Below, in pieces: positions 21,567-29,053 of a stretch of DNA of 34,589 nucleotides. Location of the stretch: the NCBI GenBank assembly GCA_017521345.1, contig JAFXCU010000004.1:1-34589 (forward strand), given 5' to 3'. The notes beneath the pieces are model-generated. The model was not told where the DNA came from. It saw only the letters and a program-made list of their open reading frames with translations, and made no database searches. Position 1 is the first letter of the stretch, and each line of letters starts with the position of its first letter. The stretch is from Ruminiclostridium sp. (lineage in GTDB: Bacteria > Bacillota_A > Clostridia > Oscillospirales > Oscillospiraceae). The position numbers and the translations under genes were made by a program.

Positions 21567-21575
21567 ATTGAGAAA
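21562..21575. repeat. 14-bp promoter element, copy 2
   Basis: GTAAAATTGAGAAA, identical to 21336-21349. It overlaps the -35 of the small-RNA promoter and lies about 64-77 bp before the predicted LysR transcription start, a usual place for a LysR autoregulatory site. Confidence 0.7.
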
Positions 21576-21603
21576 GACAATAGAACCATTCAAGATTTTT
21601 TCT

Positions 21604-21632
21604 ATGACATCGTTTGCGGGCTGTGATAAAAT
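21604..21632 (+). promoter_or_regulatory. Promoter of the lysR gene
   Basis: ATGACA (21604-21609), 17-bp spacer, TAAAAT (21627-21632) with TGA before it (extended -10). It ends at base 21632, so the ATG at 21633 is unlikely to be the translation start. Confidence 0.75.
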
Positions 21633-21668
21633 ATGAAATATCGAAACGAACAAAAGAGGTGGGAAATT

Positions 21669-22562
21669 TTGGGAAAATATTTGCCGGTCATCGTAACGGC
21701 TGAGTGCGGCAGTCTGACCCGCGCAGCCCAGACCCTGGGCTATACCCAGCCCAGCCTTGGCTATATCATCAGCAATCTGGAAGAGGAGCTGGGGGCCAAG
21801 ATCTTTTTCCGCAGCCAGCGGGGCATGACCCTTACCGATGTGGGGGCCAAGATGCTCCAGACCATGCGGAAGATCGAGGCCCTGGAGCAGGAGCTTCAGG
21901 AACAGGCCCAGGTGGGCCAGGGCGGCCTGCTTCGGGTGGGCATCTTCCCCAGCGTTGCGGTCCAGTGGCTCCCCGGCATTTTGGTGGATCTCCGCAGTGA
22001 GTTTCCTGACACCACCATCAAGCTGGAGCATCAGATCTACTATCTGGACGGCGAGATCGGCGTGAAGGAACACCGTCTGGACTGCGCCTTCTTCACGGGA
22101 AAGTGCCCGCCGGGCCTGGACCGGGTGGTCCTGTATGAGGACCCCTACTACCTGATCGTCAATTCCAACAGCGATCTGTCAGACCTGGAGGAGGTCTCCC
22201 TGGAGGATGTGGTGGGAAAGTATCAGTTCATCCCCACCCACGAGAGCTTCGACAGCGAAAGTGCCATCTGGGAGGTCTACCACGCCTTTGAGAAGAAGAA
22301 TGTGGTGGACGTCCAGCCCCAGGAAAACCGTATGGCCGTGGCCATGGTGGAGGCCGACCTGGGCATCACCATCCTGCCCGGTCTGGATGCCATGGACCTG
22401 GGAGCCCCCCGCAGCGTGAAAGCCATCCCCTTCCGGGAAGGCCTCTCCCGGACCATCAGCCTCCTCTGCCCCAAGGACCTGGAAAAGTCCCCTCTGATCG
22501 CAGCCTTCCTGCGGTTTACCCAGAAGCGGGTGGAGATTTGGAAGGCAGAAAAAAACCTTTGA
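21669..22562 (+). CDS. LysR-family transcriptional regulator
   Basis: A 297-residue regulator. Residues about 1-60 form the LysR winged helix (VTAECGSLTRAAQTLGYTQPSLGYIISNLEEELGAKIFFRSQRGMTLTDVG). A linker helix and a two-lobed effector-binding domain starting near LLRVGIFPSVAVQWLP follow. A TTG start at 21669 is chosen because AGAGGTGGG lies 6 bases before it and the -10 box ends directly before the upstream ATG (21633). The length then fits the family. It is divergent from APC permease 1, and repeated DNA elements between them suggest control of that permease, the small RNA and itself. It converges on the symporter gene. Co-inducer unknown. Confidence 0.9.
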   Translation: MGKYLPVIVTAECGSLTRAAQTLGYTQPSLGYIISNLEEELGAKIFFRSQRGMTLTDVGAKMLQTMRKIEALEQELQEQAQVGQGGLLRVGIFPSVAVQWLPGILVDLRSEFPDTTIKLEHQIYYLDGEIGVKEHRLDCAFFTGKCPPGLDRVVLYEDPYYLIVNSNSDLSDLEEVSLEDVVGKYQFIPTHESFDSESAIWEVYHAFEKKNVVDVQPQENRMAVAMVEADLGITILPGLDAMDLGAPRSVKAIPFREGLSRTISLLCPKDLEKSPLIAAFLRFTQKRVEIWKAEKNL

Positions 22563-22567
22563 TCCAC

Positions 22568-22606
22568 AAAAAATCCCATCGCACATGTCGTGCGATGGGA
22601 TTTTTT
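22568..22606. terminator. Bidirectional terminator between lysR and the symporter gene
   Basis: A 17-bp perfect inverted repeat (ATCCCATCGCAC core) flanked by six As and six Ts, between converging genes. Confidence 0.93.
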
Positions 22607-22620
22607 CATACGGGAAGGGA

Positions 22621-24042
22621 TCAGTTCCAGAAGTCGGTCTTTTCCTTCAGGCCGATGTCAGCAGCCTTGAACTCGGGGTCCTTGCCTGCCTTGCGCTGGG
22701 CGATGTAATCGTTCAGTGCAGCCATGGCGGGCTTGGTGAGGATCAGGATGACAGGGATGTTGATGACGACCATCAGAGCCTGGAAGAGGTCAGCAGTGTT
22801 CCAGGCCAGGTTCATGCTCATCATAGCGCCCAGCAGGACGATGACGGCGGCGACGCCGCGGAAGACGGTCATGAAGGTCTGGCTGGGGACACGCTTGAGG
22901 ATGAACTTCAGGCAGCCTTCACAGTAGTAGTAGTTGCCGATCAGGGTGGTGAAGGCGAACAGAGCCATGGAGACAGCGATGAAGATGGGGCCGAAGCCGC
23001 CGAAGGAGGCCTGCAGAGCAGCCTGGACGTAGGGAGCGCCGGCCAGCTCCTCGGTGGGGGCCACGCCGGAGCACAGGCACATGAAAGCGGTGGCGGAGCA
23101 GATGATCAGGGTGTCCAGGAAGACGGACAGCATCTGCACCAGGCCCTGCTTGACGGGGTGGGAGACGTCTGCGGAAGCAGCGGCGTTGGGAGCGGAACCC
23201 ATACCGGCCTCGTTGGAGTACAGGCCGCGCTTGACGCCCTGCATCAGGCAGGAGCCGGCGAAGCCGCCGAAGATGGCCTGGAAATCAAAGGCATCGGCAA
23301 AGATGGTGCCCAGAACGCCGGGGACCAGGTTCAGGTTCATGACCATGACCACCAGAGCAACGGCAACGTAGATGACGCCCATGATGGGGACCATAACGCC
23401 GGTGACCTTCACCAGACGCTTGCCGCCGCCCATGACGCAGACGGCGAACAGGATGGCCAGGATAGCGCCCACGAAGATGGGGGTGGAGCCTTCCTTGTAG
23501 AAGGAGAAGCCGGAGAAAGCGGACTGCAGGTTGTAGGAGGCCAGCATGTTGTAGCCCACTGCATAGGTCAGGATGATGATGATGGCAAAGATGATGCCCA
23601 GCCAGCGCTGGCGCAGAGCGGTCTCCATGTAGTAGGAGGGGCCGCCGTAGCAGGAACCGTCGGGAGCACGGCGCTTATAGATCTGGGCCAGGGTGGACTC
23701 CACATAAGCGGAGGCGCCGCCCAGAACGGCGGTCATCCACATCCAGAACACGGCGCCGGGGCCGCCCAGGCAGATGGCGGTGGAGACGCCCACGATGTTG
23801 CCGGTACCAACGCGGGATGCGGTGGAGATCAGCAGAGCGCCCAGGGAGGAGGTAGCCCCCTCGGTCTTGGGCTTTTCCATGATGACGCGGAAGGCTTCGG
23901 GCAGCAGGCGGATCTGGATCAGCTTGGTGCGGAAGGTGAAGAACAGACCAGCAACCACCAGGAACAGGGGAACCCAGGGATCGTACAGGAACCCGCTGAT
24001 GGCATTGACTACGCCGTCAATGCTTGCGAGGATATCGCTCAT
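22621..24042 (-). CDS. Alanine/glycine:cation symporter (AGCS family)
   Basis: A 473-residue membrane protein that imports alanine or glycine with Na+ or H+. The family signature GTGNIVGVSTAICLGGPGAVFWMW is present near residues 90-115, together with GGPSYYMETALRQRWLG, LYSNEAGMGSAPNAAASADVSHPVKQGL and about ten hydrophobic segments. The ATG at 24042 (MSDILASIDG) has a weak GAAAGAGTG site. A further open stretch upstream starts with TTG but has no ribosome site and lies in the leader. It has its own promoter (24097-24125) with a perfect palindrome just downstream. No glycine riboswitch, often found with this family, was recognised. It fits the amino-acid uptake theme of the neighbouring permeases. 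Confidence 0.93.
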   Translation of the reverse strand: MSDILASIDGVVNAISGFLYDPWVPLFLVVAGLFFTFRTKLIQIRLLPEAFRVIMEKPKTEGATSSLGALLISTASRVGTGNIVGVSTAICLGGPGAVFWMWMTAVLGGASAYVESTLAQIYKRRAPDGSCYGGPSYYMETALRQRWLGIIFAIIIILTYAVGYNMLASYNLQSAFSGFSFYKEGSTPIFVGAILAILFAVCVMGGGKRLVKVTGVMVPIMGVIYVAVALVVMVMNLNLVPGVLGTIFADAFDFQAIFGGFAGSCLMQGVKRGLYSNEAGMGSAPNAAASADVSHPVKQGLVQMLSVFLDTLIICSATAFMCLCSGVAPTEELAGAPYVQAALQASFGGFGPIFIAVSMALFAFTTLIGNYYYCEGCLKFILKRVPSQTFMTVFRGVAAVIVLLGAMMSMNLAWNTADLFQALMVVINIPVILILTKPAMAALNDYIAQRKAGKDPEFKAADIGLKEKTDFWN

Positions 24043-24073
24043 TTTTTTCACTCTTTCTTTTTTTTGTTCTCTC

Positions 24074-24088
24074 TGAGTCAATGACTCA
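24074..24088. promoter_or_regulatory. Perfect palindrome in the symporter leader
   Basis: TGAGTCA-A-TGACTCA, immediately downstream of the predicted transcription start (about 24090). Candidate repressor site. Confidence 0.55.
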
Positions 24089-24096
24089 ACCTTTAT

Positions 24097-24125
24097 ATCT
24101 TACGTGAAAAATGTAAGATTTGCAA
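24097..24125 (-). promoter_or_regulatory. Promoter of the symporter gene
   Basis: On the minus strand TTGCAA (24125-24120), 17-bp spacer, TAAGAT (24102-24097). Confidence 0.6.
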
Positions 24126-24139
24126 GAATTATTTAATGG

Positions 24140-24176
24140 AAAAAACAGGAAAGTGCCCGGGCGATTGCCCGGGCAC
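24140..24176 (-). terminator. Intrinsic terminator ahead of the symporter promoter
   Basis: GTGCCCGGGC/GCCCGGGCAC with a four-base loop; on the minus strand TTTCCTG and six Ts follow. It probably ends the structured RNA that starts near 24470. Confidence 0.75.
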
Positions 24177-24470
24177 TCGGTCATTGTGTAAAGTGTGCGT
24201 TACAAATCAAAAAGATAGGAGGAAAGAGTGATGTTCCTGCATAGGATTCAACCTCATTTCCATTCTTTTCCGGGAAGGCTGGGGAGCCTTCGATCTCACT
24301 CGTGTCGGTAACCACGGTGAGGTGGTAAACGTACAACATAGGGTGACGGTCTCAGCCGCTGGGGAGAACCACCTGCTGAATGGGAACTGACAGCTGCTGA
24401 CTGTTGGTTTCCCACCTGGCGCTCCACCGAACCGGTGGACCCTTCGAACCAAAGGAAGATCATCTTTGGT
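24140..24470 (-). ncRNA. Candidate structured RNA, family not recognised
   Basis: About 330 nt between a good minus-strand promoter (24477-24505) and a terminator. The predicted 5' end begins in a hairpin (ACCAAAG/CTTTGGT, 24448-24470). It is followed by TCCACCG/CGGTGGA (24423-24439), then a long-range AGGTGGT/ACCACCT pairing (24320-24326 with 24368-24374) enclosing a CGG-CTGAGA-CCG hairpin. A fourth stem is GAAGGCT/AGCCTTC (24274-24291). No frame has a ribosome site and start. It could be a stand-alone regulatory RNA of roughly 200-330 nt or a leader for the symporter. T-box, glycine, SAM, TPP, cobalamin, SRP, RNase P and tmRNA hallmarks were looked for and not found. Confidence 0.6.
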
Positions 24471-24476
24471 ACGGTT

Positions 24477-24505
24477 AGTATACAACAAAGTGAACAGAAA
24501 TGCAA
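24477..24505 (-). promoter_or_regulatory. Promoter of the structured RNA
   Basis: On the minus strand TTGCAT (24505-24500), 17-bp spacer, TATACT (24482-24477). Confidence 0.7.
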
Positions 24506-24547
24506 GAGGAAATTTCGAAAAACTGGACATTTTTACAAATAGAAACC

Positions 24548-24581
24548 AAAAAGAGACCGAACCCAAGGTTCGGTCTCTTTT
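24548..24581 (-). terminator. Intrinsic terminator of the amidohydrolase/importer operon
   Basis: AAGAGACCGAACC/GGTTCGGTCTCTT around a short loop, with a T run on the minus strand, just after the amidohydrolase stop. Confidence 0.92.
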
Positions 24582-24583
24582 GC

Positions 24584-26194
24584 TTACTGTGCTTCATAGG
24601 TGATCTTGCCGCCGGCCATGGTGAGGCAGACGGACAGGTCCTTGATCTCCCCATGGGGGACGGTGAAGATGTCCCGGTCCAGGACCACCAGGTCGGCCAG
24701 CTTTCCGGCCTCCAGGGTGCCCAGATCAGTCTCGGCGTGGACCAGCTTGGCGGCATTCACCGTGTAGATGGCCGCGGCTTCCTCCGGGGTCAGGGCCTGG
24801 TCCGGCAGGAAGGGGGTGGGATCCTCCTGGGAGGTGGGGCGGTTCACGGCGCAGTGGATGCCCCACAGGGGAGAATAATCCTCCACGGGACAGTCGGAGC
24901 CGCCGCCCACCAGGACGCCCACATCCATCAGGGTCTTCCAGGCATAGGACTCGGCGGTGCGCTCGCCCATGCGGGAGGGGGTCAGGGGAGCATCCGAGGG
25001 GATAAAGGCGGGCTGGACATCGGCCCCCATACCCAGAGCGGCCATCTGCTCGTAGAGGGCCCGGTCACCGAACTGACAGTGGACCACACGATGGCACAGG
25101 GGCTTGGGGTCCTTGGCCTGGACCTTGCCGACCGCTTCCACGAAGGAGGCGGTGGCTCCGTCGCCAATGGCATGGCAGGAGACCTGCAGGTCGTTGTCAT
25201 GGCAGAGGGCCACCATCTCATCCAAAGCCTCCTGGGTGTAGACGGCGATGCCCCGGTTGCCCGGGTCGTCGCTGTAGTCCTCCCGCAGGAGGGCGGTCCG
25301 GGCGCCCAGGCTGCCGTCGGCAATGAGCTTCACGTTGCCCACCTTCAGCCAGTCAGAGCCCTGGAAGGAGCGCAGGGGCTGGGAGAGGAGTTCCTTTCGG
25401 AAGACCTCCGGCCGGGCGGCCTCCCACTCCTCCCACAGACGGACGGAGAGGGCGTTCCGGTCCTCCAGGGTCTCAAAGGCGGCCTTCAGGTCGGCCCACT
25501 CCACGCCGCCCTGGGGGCCCACGTCGTCGCTGTGGACGCCGGTGAGGCCCACGGCGGCAAAGGCCTTGCCGGTCTCCTCCACCAGATGCTCGATCTGTGC
25601 CTGGGTGAGCCGGGGACGGGCCTGCTTGATCTGATCCAGAGCAGACTCCCAGATGACGCCGTTGAGCTTGCCGTTCTCCCCCTTGTCCAGCTGGCCGCCG
25701 GGGATGACGGTGTTTTCGTCAAAGCCCGCCATAGCCAGGGCTTTGGGGTTGGCGGCGCCCACATGGCCGCAGATGCGGTCCAGGATCACGGGATGGTCGG
25801 CAGAGATGGCCTGGGCGGTGCTGCCGTCGGGGAGAACGGGGGGATCGAAGAGGTTGTGGTCAAAGCCATAGCCAATGATCCACTCGCCCTCCGCCAGGTC
25901 ATGGGTGGCCACGTACTCCCGGCCCCGTTCCACGATCTCCTCCAGGGATTTGACCCCCCGCAGGTCCAGCTGCTGGAGACCCTCGCCCACCATGAGCATG
26001 TGCATGTGGGTGTCCACGAAGCCGGGCAGGACGCAGCGGCCCTGCAGGTCGATGCGCCGGGTGTTTTCATCGGCCAGGGCCAGGACGGCGTCATCAGTGC
26101 CTACCATGGCGATGCGGTCCCCCTGGACAGCCAGGGCGGACACCGTCCGCCCGGCCATGGTGTGGATGACACCGTTGTAGAAAATGGTATCCAT
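24584..26194 (-). CDS. YtcJ-type amidohydrolase
   Basis: A 536-residue metal-dependent hydrolase of the amidohydrolase superfamily, YtcJ/N-substituted formamide deformylase-like branch. A beta-sandwich N-terminus (MDTIFYNGVIHTM) leads into the TIM barrel. H63-x-H65 in PGFVDTHMHM are metal ligands; later barrel motifs include GVHSDDVG, VSCHAIGDGA and GGGSDCPVEDYSP, and the sandwich closes with AGKLADLVVLDRDIF. It would cleave an amide or related C-N bond in a small molecule; the substrate is not predictable. The ATG at 26194 has GGAGGT 7 bases upstream; a TTG at 26209 would include that site. It is the last gene of the importer operon, separated from the binding protein by a hairpin-rich gap, so it may process what the importer brings in. 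Confidence 0.88.
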   Translation of the reverse strand: MDTIFYNGVIHTMAGRTVSALAVQGDRIAMVGTDDAVLALADENTRRIDLQGRCVLPGFVDTHMHMLMVGEGLQQLDLRGVKSLEEIVERGREYVATHDLAEGEWIIGYGFDHNLFDPPVLPDGSTAQAISADHPVILDRICGHVGAANPKALAMAGFDENTVIPGGQLDKGENGKLNGVIWESALDQIKQARPRLTQAQIEHLVEETGKAFAAVGLTGVHSDDVGPQGGVEWADLKAAFETLEDRNALSVRLWEEWEAARPEVFRKELLSQPLRSFQGSDWLKVGNVKLIADGSLGARTALLREDYSDDPGNRGIAVYTQEALDEMVALCHDNDLQVSCHAIGDGATASFVEAVGKVQAKDPKPLCHRVVHCQFGDRALYEQMAALGMGADVQPAFIPSDAPLTPSRMGERTAESYAWKTLMDVGVLVGGGSDCPVEDYSPLWGIHCAVNRPTSQEDPTPFLPDQALTPEEAAAIYTVNAAKLVHAETDLGTLEAGKLADLVVLDRDIFTVPHGEIKDLSVCLTMAGGKITYEAQ

Positions 26195-26222
26195 AGGAAT
26201 TACCTCCAAAGAGCCTCGCAGA

Positions 26223-26403
26223 GTTTTCCTGCCCGCAGGCAGGAAAAGGAGGTGAAATGTATTTTTTCGGTGGCTTTGCCGCCGAAAAAATTCTTCTCAG
26301 CCAACAAACGTACAAGGCCGCCCGTCAGAGACGGACGGCCTGTGCGCTGCAGTTGGCTGCAATCTTCAAAATTTGAAGCCCAACGAAGTGGGTTCAAATT
26401 TTC
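26223..26403. repeat. Hairpin-rich spacer between binding protein and amidohydrolase genes
   Basis: The 209-bp gap carries TTTTCCTGCC/GGCAGGAAAA, then a GTGAAAT-containing spacer. TTTTTTCGGTGGC/GCCGCCGAAAAAA (one G-U) comes next, then GGCCGCCCGTC/GACGGACGGCC (one mismatch), and lastly AAAATTTGAA/TTCAAATTTT with an inner CCCA/TGGG, directly after the binding-protein stop. The last may partly terminate or protect the transcript upstream of the amidohydrolase. Confidence 0.6.
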
Positions 26404-28014
26404 TTATCCCACGGGGTGCACATCCTGGAAGTGGATGTTCCAGATCCAGGAAGCGTTCATGGTGACGCCCTCGAAAGCGGCGTTCATGGCGATGTTCTTC
26501 ACGGGATAGTACATGTAGATGTAGGGGGTCTCAGCCATGACGATATCCAGAGCCTGGAACATCATGTCGTTGCGGGCCACGGGATCACTGCTCTGCAGCT
26601 GCTGGTTGATCAGGTTGGTGACCTCTTCGTTGTTGTAAGCAGCAGCGTTGGAGCTGTTGCCGCCCTGGCACAGAGGCAGCAGGTTGCCGGAGGGATCGGG
26701 ATAGTCAGCTTCCCAACCAGCCATCAGCATGTCGTAGTCACGCAGGCCGTCGGCATCCAGGATCTCGCCGAACTGCATAGCGGTGTGCTCGTCGGTGGAG
26801 ACCTTGTCGATGGTCACGGTGATACCGACCTGAGCCAGCTGCTCCTGGATGGCCAGAGCCATGGAGTTGCGCAGGCTGTTGTCGTTGACCACCAGGTTGC
26901 ACTCGAAGCCGTCAGCATAGCCGGCCTCTGCCAGCATAGCCTTGGCAGCTTCCACGTCATAGGTGTGAGCGGGAGCGTTGGCTGCGTACTCGGTCCATGC
27001 GTCCACCTCGGAGCCGAACAGAGCTGCGGAGTTGGGCAGGGGGGTGGAAGCCTCGCCTGCGTTCTTGATCAGGGAGCTGTAGATGGTCTCCAGATCAATG
27101 GCGGTGTAGATGGCGTTGCGGACGGCTGCGTTGTCGAAGGGAGCCTTCTCGGTGTTGAATGCCAGGAAGGTGACGCCGAAGCCGGAGGAGGTGGTCATGG
27201 TCAGGTTTTCGTCGCCAGCGATGACGTCCAGCATGTTTTCGGGGGGAGCCACGGTGCAGTCCACGTCGCCGGTCTGCAGAGCGGTGACACGGGTGGTGTC
27301 TTCGGTGATGATCTTGAAGGTCAGGTTGTCATAGTAACCTGCGTCCTCACCCCAGTAGTTCTCGTTGCGGGTCAGTTCCACGGAGGTGCCGTTCTGCCAG
27401 CTGACGAACTGGTAGGGGCCGGTGCCGATCAGGCCGCCCTCGGGGGTGCCCAGCTTGTCGCCGGCTTCCTCAGCGTGAGCCTTGCTGATGACGTGGCAGG
27501 CGGTGGTGCCGGGGACATACTGCCAGGTTGCGTCGGGGGTTGCCAGGGTGACGGTCAGTTCCCAGTCGCCGGTCTGCTCGATGGATGCCACGTTGTCATA
27601 CATCCAGCCCAGGTAGGAAGCGGTGTCGGGGTTCTGGATACGCTCCATGGAGTACAGGACGTCTTCCATGGTCATGGCCTCGCCGGTGGAGAAGGTCACG
27701 TCGTCACGGATCTGATAGACATAGGTGACGTCGTCCACCTGCTCCCAGCTGGAAGCCAGCATGGGCTGCAGCTGGTTCTCTTCGTCGAAGACCAGCAGGC
27801 CCTGGGTGATCTGGTTGACCACGGGGTTGGTGGTGAAGTCATAAGCGAAAGCGGGGTCCAGCTTCACGATATCGCTGTCCAGAGCGATGGTGAAGGTATC
27901 CTTCTCAGCAGCAGCGCTGTCGCCGGAAGAGTCACCGCCGCCGCAAGCGGTCAGCAGGGTGAACATCATGGCTGCGCACATGACCAGAGCAAGGATGCGA
28001 GAGAATCTGTTCAT
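26404..28014 (-). CDS. Family 5 extracellular solute-binding lipoprotein (dipeptide-type)
   Basis: A 536-residue lipoprotein: signal peptide with lipobox LTAC, a Gly/Ser/Asp linker, then the SBP_bac_5 fold (IVKLDPAFAYDFTTNPVVNQITQGLLVFDE, YVYQIRDDVTFSTGEAMTMEDVLYSMERI, GTGPYQFVSW). It delivers substrate to the permease pair encoded at the head of the operon. ATGGAGG lies 9 bases before the ATG. It follows the second ATPase by 73 bp. GCA/GCT and CGT codons are common, as in the other binding proteins here. Both ATPases of this system carry the C-terminal oligopeptide domain, which favours peptides over nickel. Confidence 0.92.
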   Translation of the reverse strand: MNRFSRILALVMCAAMMFTLLTACGGGDSSGDSAAAEKDTFTIALDSDIVKLDPAFAYDFTTNPVVNQITQGLLVFDEENQLQPMLASSWEQVDDVTYVYQIRDDVTFSTGEAMTMEDVLYSMERIQNPDTASYLGWMYDNVASIEQTGDWELTVTLATPDATWQYVPGTTACHVISKAHAEEAGDKLGTPEGGLIGTGPYQFVSWQNGTSVELTRNENYWGEDAGYYDNLTFKIITEDTTRVTALQTGDVDCTVAPPENMLDVIAGDENLTMTTSSGFGVTFLAFNTEKAPFDNAAVRNAIYTAIDLETIYSSLIKNAGEASTPLPNSAALFGSEVDAWTEYAANAPAHTYDVEAAKAMLAEAGYADGFECNLVVNDNSLRNSMALAIQEQLAQVGITVTIDKVSTDEHTAMQFGEILDADGLRDYDMLMAGWEADYPDPSGNLLPLCQGGNSSNAAAYNNEEVTNLINQQLQSSDPVARNDMMFQALDIVMAETPYIYMYYPVKNIAMNAAFEGVTMNASWIWNIHFQDVHPVG

Positions 28015-28087
28015 TTTTCTTTTCCTCCATTTCTAAATTATCTTCGAACGGCCAAATGCCGAAACGAACAAAGGGAAGTGCCGGGGG

Positions 28088-29053
28088 TCAGCCAACCAGG
28101 TGGCAGGCCACCAGGTGGTTGTTGCCCACGTCCTTGAGCTGGGGACGGCTCTCTCTGCACTGGGGCTGGCACTTGGGGCACCGGTCGGCAAAGGGACAGC
28201 CGGGGGGCACGTCGATGGCGCTGGGCAGGTCGCCCTGGAGGACGATCCGCTGCTTCTTGTGCTCGGGGTCCAGGGTGGGGATGGCGGACATGAGGGTCTG
28301 GGTGTAGGGGTGCAGGAGGTTATTGAAGAGCTCTTCGGACTCGGCCTGCTCCACCACGGTGCCCAGGTACATGACGGCCACCTGGTCGCACAGGTGGCGG
28401 ACCACGGTCATCTCGTGGGAGATAAAGAGCATGGTCAGAGAGAACTTCTCCCGCAGGTCCATCATCAGGTTCAGGATCTGGGCCTGGACAGACACGTCCA
28501 GAGCAGACACGGGCTCGTCAGCCACGATGAAGGCGGGGTCCAGCAGCAGGGCCCGGGCGATGGCCAGGCGCTGGAGCTGACCGCCGGACATTTCGCTGGG
28601 GATCCGGTGGAGGGTGTCCTCGGGAAGGTTGATCTCCTTCAGAAGGTATTTGATCTTTTCCTCGGCCTCGTTGGCGGGCATCTTGTGGACCTTGGCCACC
28701 TCCCGCAGGGCGGAGCCGATCTTCTGCTTGGGGTTGAAGGAGGCGTAGGGGTTCTGGAAGATCATCTGCATGTTCCGGCGGAGGGGAAGCAGGTCCTTGC
28801 CGGACAGGTCGGTGATGTCCTGGCCCTGGAAGTAGACCTTGCCGCCGGTGATGGTCTCCAGGCGGAGGAGGGAGCGGCCCAGGGTGGACTTGCCGCAGCC
28901 GGACTCACCCACGATGCCGAAGATGCTCCCCTTGGGGACGGAGATGGACACGTCGCTGACGGCGTGGAGGACCTTCTTGGGTTCGCCTAGTTTCTTAGAG
29001 GCGATGGGGAACTCCTTGACCAGGTGTTCGGCTCGAATGACGGGCTCAGACAT
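28088..29053 (-). CDS. ABC importer ATPase, DppF/OppF family
   Basis: A 321-residue ATPase. Walker A GESGCGKST, Q-loop MIFQNPYASFNP, signature MSGGQLQRL, Walker B FIVADEPVSALD and switch FISHEMTVV are present. The C-terminal oligopeptide-permease domain contains PPGCPFADRCPKCQPQC, the cysteine cluster associated with an iron-sulfur centre in Dpp/Opp ATPases. It overlaps the preceding ATPase gene by 8 bp, with AGGAGG before the ATG. Confidence 0.94.
   Translation of the reverse strand: MSEPVIRAEHLVKEFPIASKKLGEPKKVLHAVSDVSISVPKGSIFGIVGESGCGKSTLGRSLLRLETITGGKVYFQGQDITDLSGKDLLPLRRNMQMIFQNPYASFNPKQKIGSALREVAKVHKMPANEAEEKIKYLLKEINLPEDTLHRIPSEMSGGQLQRLAIARALLLDPAFIVADEPVSALDVSVQAQILNLMMDLREKFSLTMLFISHEMTVVRHLCDQVAVMYLGTVVEQAESEELFNNLLHPYTQTLMSAIPTLDPEHKKQRIVLQGDLPSAIDVPPGCPFADRCPKCQPQCRESRPQLKDVGNNHLVACHLVG

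Noticed and set aside
21633..21668. ATG at 21633 as the lysR start
   Set aside because: It follows the -10 box directly and has no ribosome site; the TTG at 21669 has a good site and gives the usual LysR N-terminus.
24270..24470. T-box, glycine or TPP riboswitch ahead of the symporter
   Set aside because: The isolated CTGAGA and GGTGG stretches are suggestive, but the conserved T-box GGTGGNACCGCG, the glycine aptamer cores and the second half of the TPP motif are absent.
24207..24566. 119-codon minus-strand frame across the structured RNA region
   Set aside because: Starts upstream of the predicted transcription start, has no ribosome site, and its sequence is dictated by the hairpins.
24500..26509. 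Long plus-strand frame opposite the amidohydrolase gene
   Set aside because: Crosses a terminator and is antisense to a clear amidohydrolase; low-complexity Gly/Val/His content.
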